Of a stretch of 64,000 nt of DNA, positions 22,399 through 35,400 are shown one piece after another. A program made the translations under genes and the position numbers. The DNA lies in contig OX421499.1 in assembly GCA_949126835.1 (NCBI GenBank), positions 28,310,490 to 28,374,489 on the forward strand. The letters are read 5' to 3'. The notes under the pieces were generated by a model. The model ran no database searches. It was not told the DNA's origin and was given only the letters and a program-made list of their open reading frames with translations. Source of the DNA: Anisus vortex. Its lineage: Eukaryota; Mollusca; Gastropoda; Planorbidae. The stretch's first letter is position 1, and every line of letters begins with the position of its first letter.

Positions 22399-25300
22399 AT
22401 GTCTCGTGGAGGTGTATGAATAGGGATTGAATGGCTGTGATGTGCTAATGTAATGTGCTATAGAATGATTGAGAATGAGAATAAAGTTCAGTTGTTACAC
22501 CAAGCTAGAGTGTTAAATAAGCACTTTTACAGCCACCGTTAATAAGCCTATTTAAGACTAACACAAACCACACATTTTAAACATCATTCTTCTACGTTAG
22601 GCAGTCTATAGACATTATTGACATAGAAAGAAAAAAGTAAGTAAAGTATCTCATCAGACCAAATTGATCCTTTTAGGGCCTTCTGTGGTCAGGGTTTACT
22701 ATGGCATCATGTGGCTAGCACAAGCACGGCCACCTTTTCTTTACCCCAATTAAAGCAAGGTACCTTTCAGAGCTGGTTAATCTTAGAGATCCTCCCAGAC
22801 CTGGGAACAAGTCTTCACTGTGTCTTCACTAGAATTTAGAATTTGAACCCAGGACTTTAGGTATGCCCACCAATGGCCCTGCATAGTCTATACAGTAAAG
22901 TAAAAAGTAGGTACCCTTCGGACCAAACTGATCATAGGGCTGGTGAAGCAACGTTCACCGAGGGGATGTGTGGCCAGCACAATGCCCAGCCACCTTTACT
23001 TTACCCCAACTAGTGTCTGGTACCCATCAGAGCTGGGTAGACTCAGGGGAACCCTCATGTCCCGGGAAAAAATCCTAGCCTGCACCAGGATTCAAACCCA
23101 GAACCTTCGGGTCGCCAGTAGAATGTGCTTCCGCTCGACCACCATGCCCCACCGCCTAAACTCTGACATTAAATAGTCTTTGAAAGCAATAGTCTGTACG
23201 GATGAAAAATAATTAGTATTTGTGTCTTATTTCCTGTATTATAGCTCAACTACTTTACAGACGTATTGTTACCTCCCATCTAATCTCCCTTGTGGATAAA
23301 AGCCATCAGTTGACATCTACTCGTAGCTGCAGTTCCCACCATGGCCAGCAGAGTGACAGTGATGGTCCCATAAATGTGTATTTAAAAAGGGTGTCACAAG
23401 GTGAATTAAATAAAGATGACCATCAACTAAAAGTTGTTGAAAGACTGCAGGAACTTCATGAATCACTGAAAACTTATGAACCTGACACTGCTGCAGGAAA
23501 ACAGAAAAAATCCTTTTGGTTTCAGGTAAGAACAAAACATGAAGTTTTTTGTATGTTATAATGGAAGTAAATTTCATGATTTTTTTTATCTCAGAAACTG
23601 TATAAATTTTTCTGATTGTAAAAGTAATCTCAACACACTCCAAACCAAAATTTTTCTTTAGAAATCTGACAAGCCTAATAAGATATCAGTAAAAGGTCTT
23701 TATCTTCATGGCAGCGTTGGTAAGTTTATAGTGATATTACTTATTATAAAATTATTATAATTGTAAAATAATGTTAAGGCTTTGTAGATTTACTAGCCTA
23801 TCATCATTCTGAAATATAGTTTCCATTGTTGTTATTTGTTGTACAGATAAGAAAATGTAATTCTTTAAACTCTACCAATACTGGTACCTGGTATATCTTA
23901 ATAATATTTGTAATGCTATTTGCTGAATGTAACAAGGAATATTAACATCTGATTTGTGCTGTTGTTTTGAAAGGTACTGGTAAAACGATGCTTATGGACA
24001 TGTTTCATGACACCAGTGGTGTCTTTAAAAAACAGCGAGTACATTTTCACAAGTTTATGTTGGATATTCATAAAAGTAAGTTTGTTTCATTTCTAATAAA
24101 AAGAATTACTCATAGTTACCTCCCTTTTTTCAATTTTTCTGTGTTAATTAAAAGTTGAGTAATTATTCATTTATACTGGTAAAATTTAATAAAACAATTT
24201 TTACATATATCCTTTATACCCAGTTCTTTTAAATATAATGGGTTAGAACAAGGCTTTTAGTCTGTAATGTTGAATTAAAGTTAAGCCTCTTTCTTGATAT
24301 TTTTAGGAATACATGCATTAAAGAAACTGCAACCTAAGATAACAACAACCAGGGATTCTCAACCATTTGATCCCATCACTCCGATCGCCTATGAAATCAG
24401 CCAGGAAGCATGGCTTTTGTGCTTTGATGAATTTCAGGTAATGTTTGAAATAAATCTTTTGATGAACTGCTTATTTTGAGATACTTCATCAGGACTGGAG
24501 GATCTGGCTAACATTTAAAATATCTACCTTGTATTGTATTTTACTATTTAGGATATGAAAGAGATTTTATCTAAAAAAAATATATATCCTTATAGGGACC
24601 TTTTTTTTTTTTGACCCTTTCATGCAAAGGGATTGTGAGGTTAAAATAAAAATAATGCCCATTCCATGTGAAAAAAATAATTTTAAAGTTAATTACTCTT
24701 TACCTATATTTTGGTTCAGGGGGTTAGTGAGACAGAGTCCACCAGTTTCTGTTGCCAGTGCGCATGGTATTTCCGCAGCTAATGTGAGATACTTGTGAGT
24801 GATTGGATGTCGCTAGAGAGCCATGCCCTACATTTCTTCAAAACTCTGCTTCCTTTTTCTAAAACATGGAGGCTTGTAATGTTTAAAGGATATATTTCCT
24901 TAACGGAGACCATCTTCACACCTAATTACACTTACAGTGTGTCCCATTTTTATTTGAACATTTTAAACTGGGGGATCTTTTTTTCTACTTGTATTTTAAT
25001 TTTCATTGTATTTTAACGCTGCTAAATAAACTCATTTTTACTTTAAAAATTATTAGTAATTGATCAAGCTGTTCTAAAAGCCATTAATTATGATAAATTT
25101 AGCATAATAGAGACGACAGTAACACATAGAGGCCCTGCAACTTCAATGGACTATTACAAATCAAATTTGCATTCACTGGATTATTATTATTACTTGTAAA
25201 AAAAAATAACTATTTGTTCCAGACTTTATGCGCTTATCTGAAGCTAATGCACTCTTCAGTCCTCCTATTTCTGTCTCACCAGGTAACAGATGTTGCTGAT

Positions 25301-28300
25301 GCTATGATCCTCAAGCGCCTTTTTACAGAGATCTTCAAGAATGGAGTAGTAGTAGTGGCTACGTCAAACAGACCCCCTGACGGTATGTCAAAAGGGTTAA
25401 TTTATATATTTTAGGTGTACGGACTGCCCAACAATGAAACAAGGCTTTTGATGCCTAACTTTAAGACCAGATCAAAGACCCTTATAGTTGTATTTATTTG
25501 CAAAAAAAAAAAAGACTTTATAAAACTAAAGAGATAGACTTTGCTGTTGATTGTTTAAAATGTTAACCTAGCATATCTTTTTAGGAATATAATTCACTAA
25601 ACAAAATATCTACCCTTTACATTTTTAGATCTTTATAAAAATGGACTTCAAAGAGCCAATTTTCTTCCCTTTATTGACATCTTAAAAGTAAGTTGGCTTT
25701 CATTAAATTTGTATCTCTTTTTTTTTTGGAAACTTCAAAAATGCAGTGGATGTTTTTATTTTTGTAGTAAGCATTGCTTAACAGCACAATTGTTGTTTTT
25801 TTAAAGAACTACTGTGAGATTGTACCCCTTGATTCCGGTATTGACTACAGACTGCTATCTCTTCCAGCTGAGGGAAAAATTTATTTTGTGTAAGTTTTGT
25901 GTCAGAAAATATAAATACTTAAATACATTATGTTGAAAAAAAAATTTAAAACAATATGTCTGCTAAGTGGGTAATAGTTGTAAAATTGCTAAGTGGCAAA
26001 GTTTTTAAAAAATGTGTATTATGGTTAGGTCTTCAAAGTGTGACAAAAATAATTTAAATAAGAAACCATAAATATCATTACATTTCAAAACATTTGTTCA
26101 GCTTTTACTCTATTGACATTTTAGAAGTAGTTTGATAAGGCCAAATAATAATTTGCAATTCTCTATGAAAATAATCTGTTTATCTTATTGATATTCCTTG
26201 TGAAGCCCCTGTCTGCTGTTCTTCCCACTTTTACATTACTTTATATCTGATACAGTCTGCCTCCAAGAATAAGATAGAGAAGCTGATAAAATGAACATTT
26301 AATTATATCCATGGGTTCTCCTGTTTGGAAAAGTTTGAGAAAACTCACTTAGTTCTTCAAGTTTGGGGAAACTGTCTCAGGTTGGGTTAAGTTTGGGAAT
26401 TTTACTATATTGAAAAAAAATGCAGATACAAAAAGTTAATGCCACTAGAAAAATATTAAAATGTCAGTAGATTAAGAAACATCATAATTTGTGTTAAAAG
26501 AATCTGGAAGAGGCACTGAAAAGAAAAAAAATGACATGAATAGCTGTTTAAATTGAAAGTTAGCAGGCATCATTTACTTGATTTAGTTGAATAAGACTTA
26601 TTTTAATAAGCAAAACATCTCACAGCTTAAAATAAAAAAAATTTAAATTCTGAAAAATTCACTCATAAAATGTCAATATGGACCATTCCTTATACATTAA
26701 TGGTAATATTGGTATGGGGAATTTTCATATAAAGTTTGGGAATTTTAAAATGATCTTTTAGTGAGAACCTTGTGTGCGTCTTCACAGAGTCATTTTGCTG
26801 GACGGTTCAACTTGAATGCCTGCTCTTAGTAAAATAAGAGTTTTAGTCTGGTTCTGCCAATGTTCAATTTTATTGTCCTTTCCTGGTGAAATAGCCTGTC
26901 CACCTCACTTTTCTCTCGTGAAATCGGATGTTATATCCTGAAGTGGTTAACATGAAATAAGTTTGCTTTAATGTATAACCAATATACTTACTTAATGTTG
27001 AGGGAAGGGGATGCTGGTGTACATAAATGTTTCTGCTCTGCAGTAGTTTGTCTAACTTTACAATTTCTATCTACAGGGGTTCTCCAGAAGAAACTAATGC
27101 GCACATTGACAGAATTATTAAAGAATTTAAGTTTTTGTACAAATTTGGTAAATTATATTTGTTATTGTTTTGTTTAAATAAAACAAAAATGATTTAGACA
27201 TTATTTAATTTCTTTTGTTGCCTAATATTAATCTTCATTTTTTCAGAGTTGACATCAAAAACATTGAATGTTCTAGGTCGGAAATTAGTCTTACCCAAGA
27301 CATATGATAGGATTTTGGATACTTCATTTGAAGAAATGTGTAAAAAGGTGAGCAGCTACTTTTACTCATAAAAAAACATACATAGTTATTTTGATGTGTT
27401 TGTTGAGTAAAATTATTTAGAGTTGTGTTTCTCAAACCGTATTTGAATTTCAGAATTTAGGAGCTGTTGACTATCTAGAAATCTGCAAAGAATTTGATGT
27501 TGTAGTACTGCGGGATGTTCCAAACATGTGCCTTGGCTCCAGATCAGAGGCTCGGAGATTTACAACTTTGATAGATACAATGTATGACAGAAAGGTTGGT
27601 CTAATTTTAAGTTATCAACTAATGTATGTAGTTATAATTTCACTTTCACAACTCGCTCTGATTTTAGATTAGCATTGTTTTAAATTGAAACAAAATAATC
27701 AGAATAACTAATTGAAATAGATTTATGAATTAAGACATACTTAACAATAGACATGATTATCTATTCCCCTACCTTTATTTTCTCTCCCGATACCCCAGGT
27801 TTAGGCATATAATTTGTGTGTACCCCTCGGCTTTATCTGTAACTACTTATTTGTTTGTGCTTGTTATTTTTTCACCTCCATCCTCTTTCTATCCAAACAT
27901 ACTGGAGGTTGGGAACTTCAGATTTAGATTAAAAAATAAGTGTGCAGCATTGTTATCTTATTTTTACACAATTTAAGAAACATTTATTTTAATAATGTTT
28001 AATTAAATAGGATACAAGTTCTATTATAATTACAGTTTAGGTTGAATTTAGAAAAAGTAAGTAGCGTTCGTTGTTGTTTTTTGTGCCTTTATGATTTTCT
28101 TTTCTAAAAAACGCAATGCATGCATGCACTGTACGTTTTATGGTTGTTGAGACATTTAAAAGGCAGAGCTTCTCCAGCGTGACCTTTGTCTGATTTTTTG
28201 GGTTTTAGAAAATTAATCAAAGTTACTATGTCAGCCAGTTAAGTTTCATTTTTACGACCTTTTTGTCAAATTCACAAAACAAAATAAAACAAGATCATTG

Positions 28301-28959
28301 AGCAACTGTGAGGGCTAAACACAACATAGAAGAGGGTTGAATAAATGTATCCCATCAAATGGAAACAATTTTTCAAGTTATAGATTACTAATCACACTTG
28401 TCTGATTTTGTTTGTCTTGTCATTTTAGGTGAAACTTATCATAGGGGCTGCATCTGAACCCAAGTACTTGTTCAGTGTGGGGACCTTCAGCTCAAATGAG
28501 CATGATGCAAACAGGAGTTTAATGGATGACCTTGGAATCAATGAGGTAAGCCAATGTCAAGTTTTTTTTAAATAGTTGCGATTCGTCCTTAGTTTCACAG
28601 GAGATTGGAAAGTATCAAATATTTCTTAACATGTTTAATTAGTAAGATAATTTTTTTTTAAATATAAATCTATACAATAATACAATTACAAAAAAAGACT
28701 GGTTCTATACAACAATTTTTTAAAAGGAATAGAAATTACAGCATCCTATACAAAACTTCTATTATCCTAGAAATCGGAGCTTGCCAAATCCAGCATCTTC
28801 ACTGGAGAGGAAGAAGTCTTTGCCTTTGACAGAGTTGTCTCCCGGCTGACTCAGATGCAAACCAAAGATTACTGGGATATAAATGCCTCCACCGTTGCTC
28901 TGCATGGAAATTTAGCAGTGCCTGAGACTCAGCAGAAGAGGAAAACATCAGGCTCTTGA
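22399..28959 (+). CDS. AFG1L: AFG1L (LACE1) mitochondrial AFG1-family AAA ATPase
   Basis: AFG1 proteins are inner-mitochondrial-membrane ATPases that help degrade or export misfolded proteins. Secure exons: 23245-23525, 23662-23719, 23974-24075, 24307-24437, 25283-25382, 25629-25687, 25807-25889, 27077-27147, 27247-27347, 27454-27594, 28429-28545 and 28771-28959. All have GT/AG borders and matching phases. Features in order: an Arg-rich N-terminus suited to mitochondrial import (YRRIVTSH), Walker A GSVGTGKT split across two exons, [16 protein letters not shown], Walker B LLCFDEFQ, and the sensor region [16 protein letters not shown]. The family C-terminus follows ([41 protein letters not shown]). 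Exon 1 (22399-22411, MSRG) is a guess that fits phase 1 and gives 481 residues, the length I recall for the human protein. A start elsewhere upstream is possible. Confidence 0.93.
22640..22890 (-). mobile_element. tRNA-derived SINE (copy 2, diverged)
   Basis: Complement of the SINE seen at 7018 and 34018. The 3' tail side (CAGACCAAATTGATCC, AGGGCC) comes first, then CACCTTTTCTTTACCCCAAT, CAGAGCTGG, and a decayed B box (TTTGAACCCAGGA). Adjacent to copy 3 in the same orientation. Confidence 0.7.
22895..23160 (-). mobile_element. tRNA-derived SINE (copy 3)
   Basis: A better-preserved minus-strand copy: CGGACCAAACTGATCATAGG, CACCTTTACTTTACCCCAAC, CATCAGAGCTGGGTAGACTC, B-box complement GGATTCAAACCCAG, and an A-box region near GCTCGACCACCATGCC. 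It ends about 85 bp before the first secure AFG1L exon, so it lies in AFG1L intron 1 if the exon-1 model is right. Confidence 0.8.
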
Positions 28960-29378
28960 CAGCAGTAGTTATTTAGCATTTGATCATAGTTAGGTGTAAA
29001 TTAAATTTATAATTTATTTGTTACTATTTGGTTTTATTTTTCAATCTGCAATTTCTACTGGTGGCTAGATCATCTAGGTCTGTTGTTGATAATTTAAAAT
29101 GAAGATGTTTTATTTGATGTTGAATCAAATTGTTGTAAAGTTATATATTCAATGAGTTTTTTTATATATGGGTCGCTCTCCTTTGTCATGCATCTCTTTT
29201 TTTTTTTTTCAAGAATTATTGTTTCAATAGAAACTATCCAAATCGTTCCCCTCATTGAACTGATTCTAATGCTACATGCAATGTATACGATGTTATAAGC
29301 TATGTACATTTTTATTTATTTATTGAAGGTACTTATTTTAATTTATGATTGCATTTCAGTTTGAACTTAATCAAGTTA

Positions 29379-29384
29379 AATAAA
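29379..29384 (+). terminator. candidate AFG1L polyadenylation signal
   Basis: AATAAA about 420 bp after the AFG1L stop codon, in AT-rich 3' UTR-like sequence. It is the best canonical hexamer I noticed, but others further on cannot be excluded. Confidence 0.4.
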
Positions 29385-30109
29385 CAAAAAACATAGATCT
29401 ATTAATAAAAAATATTAATATTGTTGGTTTTAGGCCTTCACTTTATATTTGACTTAATTCAATATATTTTGATATTTCTAAAAAAAGAAATAACTTCTAA
29501 TGGCTGTTTGTCCTCTAACTTATTGAATCAAGTCTTTTTGATATACTAGATTTTACATTTTTACATTCAGCTCTCAACTCAAATTTAAAATAGATATGCA
29601 TTTCTTTTCCAAAAAAAAAACCCTCTTAGTTTCAAGCCCTTTGTTCACCAATGCTTCATCATGCAGAGCTTAAATTGCATTCAAATTTGAAACTGAAATT
29701 ATATTGTGTTTGTATTTTGCATATAGAGCTATTTTATACATATGCAGTTAAAAGAAACAATTTGCCCAAATAATAGAGGCAATTTATTATAATCCTAGTT
29801 CATATTTTTGATATTACTATGAAGTAAATTTTCATTGATGAGATTATTGAGATAACTTTAACAAAATGTGATATTGTTATTATCCCGAGTCACTTTATTC
29901 TATTCATTTTATCAAATATTGCAAAACTTAAATTTATGGACCAGAAACGGTTGAGATTATAGAATACATTTTTTGTATTGTGTTACCCATTTGATTATAA
30001 GTGTGATATCAATTCAATATTTTTAAATGTTTAATTACCGGTCATATTTCAGGTTATTATGCTTGTGACTTGTGCTTATATTTTAATGTTAAACTGGGTT
30101 TAAATGTGG

Positions 30110-30295
30110 CCACGGCATACTAGGTGATTGTGTGACCATCACTATGTACAGCCACCTTTACTTTACCCCATCTAAGGTCAATTAGACTCAGGGACACCTT
30201 CCAGACCCGGAAAAAAATCCTAGCCTGCACCAGGATTTGAACCCAGGACCTTCGGTATGCCAGCCAAATGCACGGCCAATGTTGCGTGAATAGAT
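30110..30295 (-). mobile_element. tRNA-derived SINE (copy 4)
   Basis: Complement copy: GGCCACGGCATACTAGGTGA, CACCTTTACTTTACCCCATC, ATTAGACTCAGGGACACC, CTAGCCTGCACCAGGATTTG (B box) and a head near GTATGCCAGCCAAATGC. Slightly shortened in the middle relative to the copy at 22895. Confidence 0.8.
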
Positions 30296-32422
30296 GCCAT
30301 CAATATATTTAGAGTTCTTAATTGATGACTAATAAACCCTTAACAAATTACCTCATCGAAACCTATTTCTACTAAAGTTGTAAAGTTGTTACTCTTGTTG
30401 AACTAGTGGTGTAGTAGGAACTTAAAGTTTTAATTATTTTTAATTGAACTTATGAGGTAAAAAATTCTGGAATTTTTTTTTATAATTATAAACTGTATTT
30501 TGTTACCATTCATTTTTTTAAAGTAAAAAAGTTTCTTTATGAAAAAAGGGATCAGGTTAATGAAGACCTATTACTTTATCTTATATATTATAGATACAGA
30601 CGCTCTTTCTATATTGCGTCTTACATTCATCATTTAAACTCTTTTTATGTGTCATAAACCATTAAAAAAATTATTTTTTTGGATATTGTTAAAGTAGTTA
30701 AAATTACATACCCATAGCTGTATCCAATATTTACTATACTTTCATGAAATAAGATAATAAGTTTAGACTCTTTTTATTAATAGATCTTAACCACAGAAAA
30801 TGTATATATCTTGTATTATATAAATATTGATTTTATTGTGTCAATATAACTAACAGTGTTTTAAAATACTGTGAATACAAAAGGAAATTTATCTGTATTT
30901 ATGTCGGATATATATCTGAAAAATGAATTTAAACGAAAGTTTGTGAATTCTGTATAAGCCTTTTACTGCTGCCAGGCGAAAAATAACATGTATTAGAATC
31001 TCAGTAAAAGATGATAATATGGTATCAACTGAAATTTGAAATGCCTATTTCTTTTTTTCAAATATAATTATCAAGTCTTCTCAGAATAATTGCAGGCATT
31101 TTTATGATATAATATTGACAATATTGTTACTCATGAAAGTCAGGTTACAAATTATACTAGATCTATACAAAACAACTAATGTTAAGTAAATATTATATCT
31201 ATAAATCTAGTATATTCTCCACTTGGAATAAAATAAATTAATACCTTGAATTGTTGTTTGTTTTTATGAATATTACTTGAATAATCTAGTAGAGTTGGTT
31301 TTATATGGCTGACATATATGTACACATATACTAGTTAATGTCGACCTAATATTTTTTTAAAGTATTAGCCTGTGAACATTTACAACAGAACTTCAAACAA
31401 ACATTTTCATATTCTTTGAACCAGTCCTATATTATAATTAAATTATATCTATTAGTGTTACAGGCGTTCATTCTATACCATCTATTTTAATAAGAAAATT
31501 GCTGTCACTCATTTATTTGAATTCTACAATAAGTTCTTATTTTAAATGATACAGAATATTAATGAAGCCTTTGTTTATCTGTGGTTTTAATATTATCTTA
31601 TACCTTTAAAAGGGGGTTCAAATTACGTCAAGTTTCCCTAAACAACTCATTCCATGCTCAGAGATGCCACTGAGTTAACTAAGTATTTGTTCTAGTTTCT
31701 TAATATATATATTTATATATTATATTTGATGGGTCCCAAAAAGAAGATGCACATTATAATTATTTGTCTATTATAAAAACTTCACAATACAACCTCAATT
31801 ATTAAATTTATGTAAAATAAATATTGTTTCTAAAGTGTTCTATATTATAGCTCAGTGATCCATAGGTCAGTGGTTGATATATTATCTTAAATTTATGCAG
31901 TCATCTCCCTTATGTAAACATTGTTATCGGTGATGTCATCGGGTGTTTTGAATTATTATCTTCCTTTATAATTAATTATTGCATAATTGATTTCCGATCT
32001 CATAGATTGTTTATGATCACGCGCTGGCTTTCCCATAAACCTAGTTATATTTTCTTTTTTTTTTATAACGTCATTGGACGTCAACTTGTCATTTTGTATC
32101 ATAATCAAGTGACCTATTTTTTTGATTTTTGGTAGGCCCTACTGGTATGACCTCAACAACTATTTTTGGACTCGTTCACATTGCGGTCTTGGCAGGATTT
32201 AAGTCAAAGCAGGATCATAAGACCAAAGATAACTACATCCGGCATAGGAAAGAGGATTGTAGTAACGCTGAAAATTAAAAGTTTAAATAAAACATCAAGT
32301 GACTAGTGCTTTTCTTTGTTATTGCTCAACTGATCAACTATCAGAACATAACGTATTGGCCTACCCTTAGCGACTTAGGCACAGTAATACAAGTAATAAA
32401 ATAAGGAAAACTAATCATACTA

Positions 32423-35400
32423 ATGGATTATTTGCCGACAGAGGTAAGTGTAAATTGTTAAATTTAAATAGCCCCTATATTCTATATACGGTATTAAATA
32501 ATATATATATCTTGACTTTTGTACAATAAAAAATACTGCACGGCACAGTAGCCAGTAGTAGTAGTTACTAGACTAGTAGTACTCTAGTTAGTAGCCTTCT
32601 TGCCTTTAATATTTAATATGTTTACTACAATCTACAGTGACAAATCATATCATGAAGACTGTAGACCCATATTATAGGCCTATATCATGACTATTCATGA
32701 CTATATCAGTGACTCAGTGTTTAGAAACAAGTGGCGGTGAGTGTAGAAATGAAATAGGGCCTATAATAACTATACTATAGGTCCTATGCCTATGCACTTT
32801 ACTATCCGACTATCCATTACTATTGAGTATTATTGTCTAGCCTGATGGGTACTTGCCTAGGACTAGGCCTATAGACTATAGGCAGTATAGTATAGGTAGG
32901 CCCTATAGGATAGGGTATATCTATAGGCCTAGCTATACCTGGGCCTATAGTATATAGATTCTATTCTATAGGCCTAGTCATTATAGTGCCTTTAGTAGGG
33001 CTTTTTATATATAAAAGCATATAGCCTACTTGATATACATAAATAGTAAATAGACTTATATAGACTATAGGCTTATAAACTATAGACATATAGTATAGGC
33101 CTAGCATATAATATAGGCCTAGTTATAGAAAAGATAAGCTAGTAGTGTATAGTCGGGCGGCCTAATTTGCGATAAATTACGTTTCTATTTATTTCAAACA
33201 GATGACACAAATAAGAAAAATAATGTCTTATCATAAATATAATATATATATAGGGTAACAACATTAATTATTTTTATAAGTGGGCCTAGCCTATATATAT
33301 AATATAGTTATGACTTACTTAAATATGAGTTGATATTACTAATATCAATATGAGTCAGCTTAGACGGCTTAAAACCTTTATCATTATAATTTCTTCTTCT
33401 GCGCAAGTCGTAAGCCTACTCAGACTCAAATAAGCTTATATTTATTGGTCAATAGGTAATGGTCACCCTTCACTTCCTTATAAATTAGTTATAAATCATA
33501 ATAAATATATATATTTGAAACTCATATATATATAAGTCATTTATACAGTATAATTTATAAGTCATTTTTTACTAGGCCTATAATTCTCATTTTAAAATAA
33601 AATCATATCTTAAAGTCATATAAATAAAGTAAAAGTCATCTATAACAATAACTTAATCGTAGGTTAATTTTTTTAAGCCTGATCTTGAGCGGCTCTAAGA
33701 CAATATAAGTTTTTTTTTTGCTAATTTAAAAAAATGGGAGTAAGCCTTTGGTTTTGCTTTGGATTTACAAATAAATGGAGAGTGGGGTAGGCCTATAGCA
33801 CCCTACTTGTAGGCCTATTTACTTACTTCTAATATTTGATAAGATAGGGCCTACCAGGCGCATTTTGCATCATTTGGTGCTACTCTTTTATGGAAGAAAC
33901 CTGAGGTAGGGGGGTGTCCCCTTCACCACCTCCTATCTGTGATGCTTGGTAATCCTACCATATTTTCATATAGGGCCCAATATTAAATTAGTAGGCTTGT
34001 TAGTCTATCTGCAAGTTTCCGTGGCCAAACGGCAGCACGTTCGACTTGTGTGCCTAATGTCCTGGGTTCGAATCCTGGTGAGAGCTAGGTTTTTTCCAGG
34101 CCTGGAGTGTGTCCCTGAGTCTACCCAGCTCTGATGGGTACCTGCCATTAGTTAGGGTAAGGTAAAGGTGGCTGTGCATTGAGTGTGCATTGTGCTGGCT
34201 ACACAATCACCTAGTACGACGTGGCCATAGAAACTGGTGAATGCTGCTTCACCGGCCCTATGATCGATTTGGTCTGACTGGTACTTATTACTTTACTTAC
34301 TTATAATTATTCTGTATTATTATATTCAAATGTAGGCTATAGTAATAGCTACTAGCAGAAATAGTAACTCAACCTTTTTTTTTTTAGGCATAGGCCTACT
34401 ACTTTATCTGCACAGTTGAATAATAAAATTGTAGTGCATCTGCCCTATATGAATATGCCTACATATTGCATATTAAATTTATTATTATTTTTTCTTTCAG
34501 CTGGTTAGCTACATTATGGGCTTTCTGAACTTTAATGACCGCAAAGAAACCTCATTGGTCTGCAAACAATGGTACACTGCCTACTTACACCCATCGCTAC
34601 AGAAGAATGTGGTAGTGAAATGCAAGCCACCTGAAAAAGGCTTGTTACCGCAAGGGTTGCTGAGACGACGATTGACCCACATTGATTTTGGAGAAGGGCG
34701 TAGCGATTCCATCAACGAGGAAAGCCTGGTTCAATTATTGAGGGAATGCCCTGGGTTAATGGAGCTTGATCTTTCAGGCTGCAATCACTTATTTTTCTCT
34801 GGCCGTCTTCTTGAAAGAGAATTGGACAGAGATATTTTGCGCAAAACATTGTTAAATCTAAAAGAGCTCAAGCTGTCTGGCCTACGTCACATGACAGATG
34901 TAAGCTTCATGAGGCTTGTGTCTGTGTTAGTCAACTTGGAAAAGATCTCTCTGGCTTCAACAAACATAATTTTTGGAAACCAATTGGCAGGCTTCAATCA
35001 ACTCAGCCCTGTTATATTCCAGTTTTCCACATTTTTAAAATTTGTTAAAGACAATGCTGGAAAGATAAAGTCTGTGGATTTAAGTTACACTGGCTTGCCA
35101 AATGATGCACTAGGTGCATTTGGCAGTATCCAAGGATTGGTCTTAGATGAAATAGTTCTTAGAAATTGTATGGAGCTCAGTGATAAAGGTGTAAAACTTC
35201 TTGTGGGCCATCAGCAGTCTTTGAAGGTTTTAGACATCAGTGAATGCAAAGATCTAGGGACAAGCCCTGCATTTTTCAGCACTCTGGCCAATAATCTCCC
35301 TATACTGCACACTCTATTGATGAGAAAATGCATCAAAATGAGCCAGTGTGACATAACTTCACTGGCTGATTTCAAGGCGCTTAACTCACTTGACCTTGGA

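Larger units (their letters stand above)
28960..32422. other. AFG1L 3' UTR and intergenic spacer
   Basis: AT-rich sequence holding the AFG1L 3' UTR, a SINE (30110-30295) and the dispersed repeat at 30570-30635. The last few hundred bases should include the promoter of the F-box gene. No other exon recognised. Confidence 0.5.
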
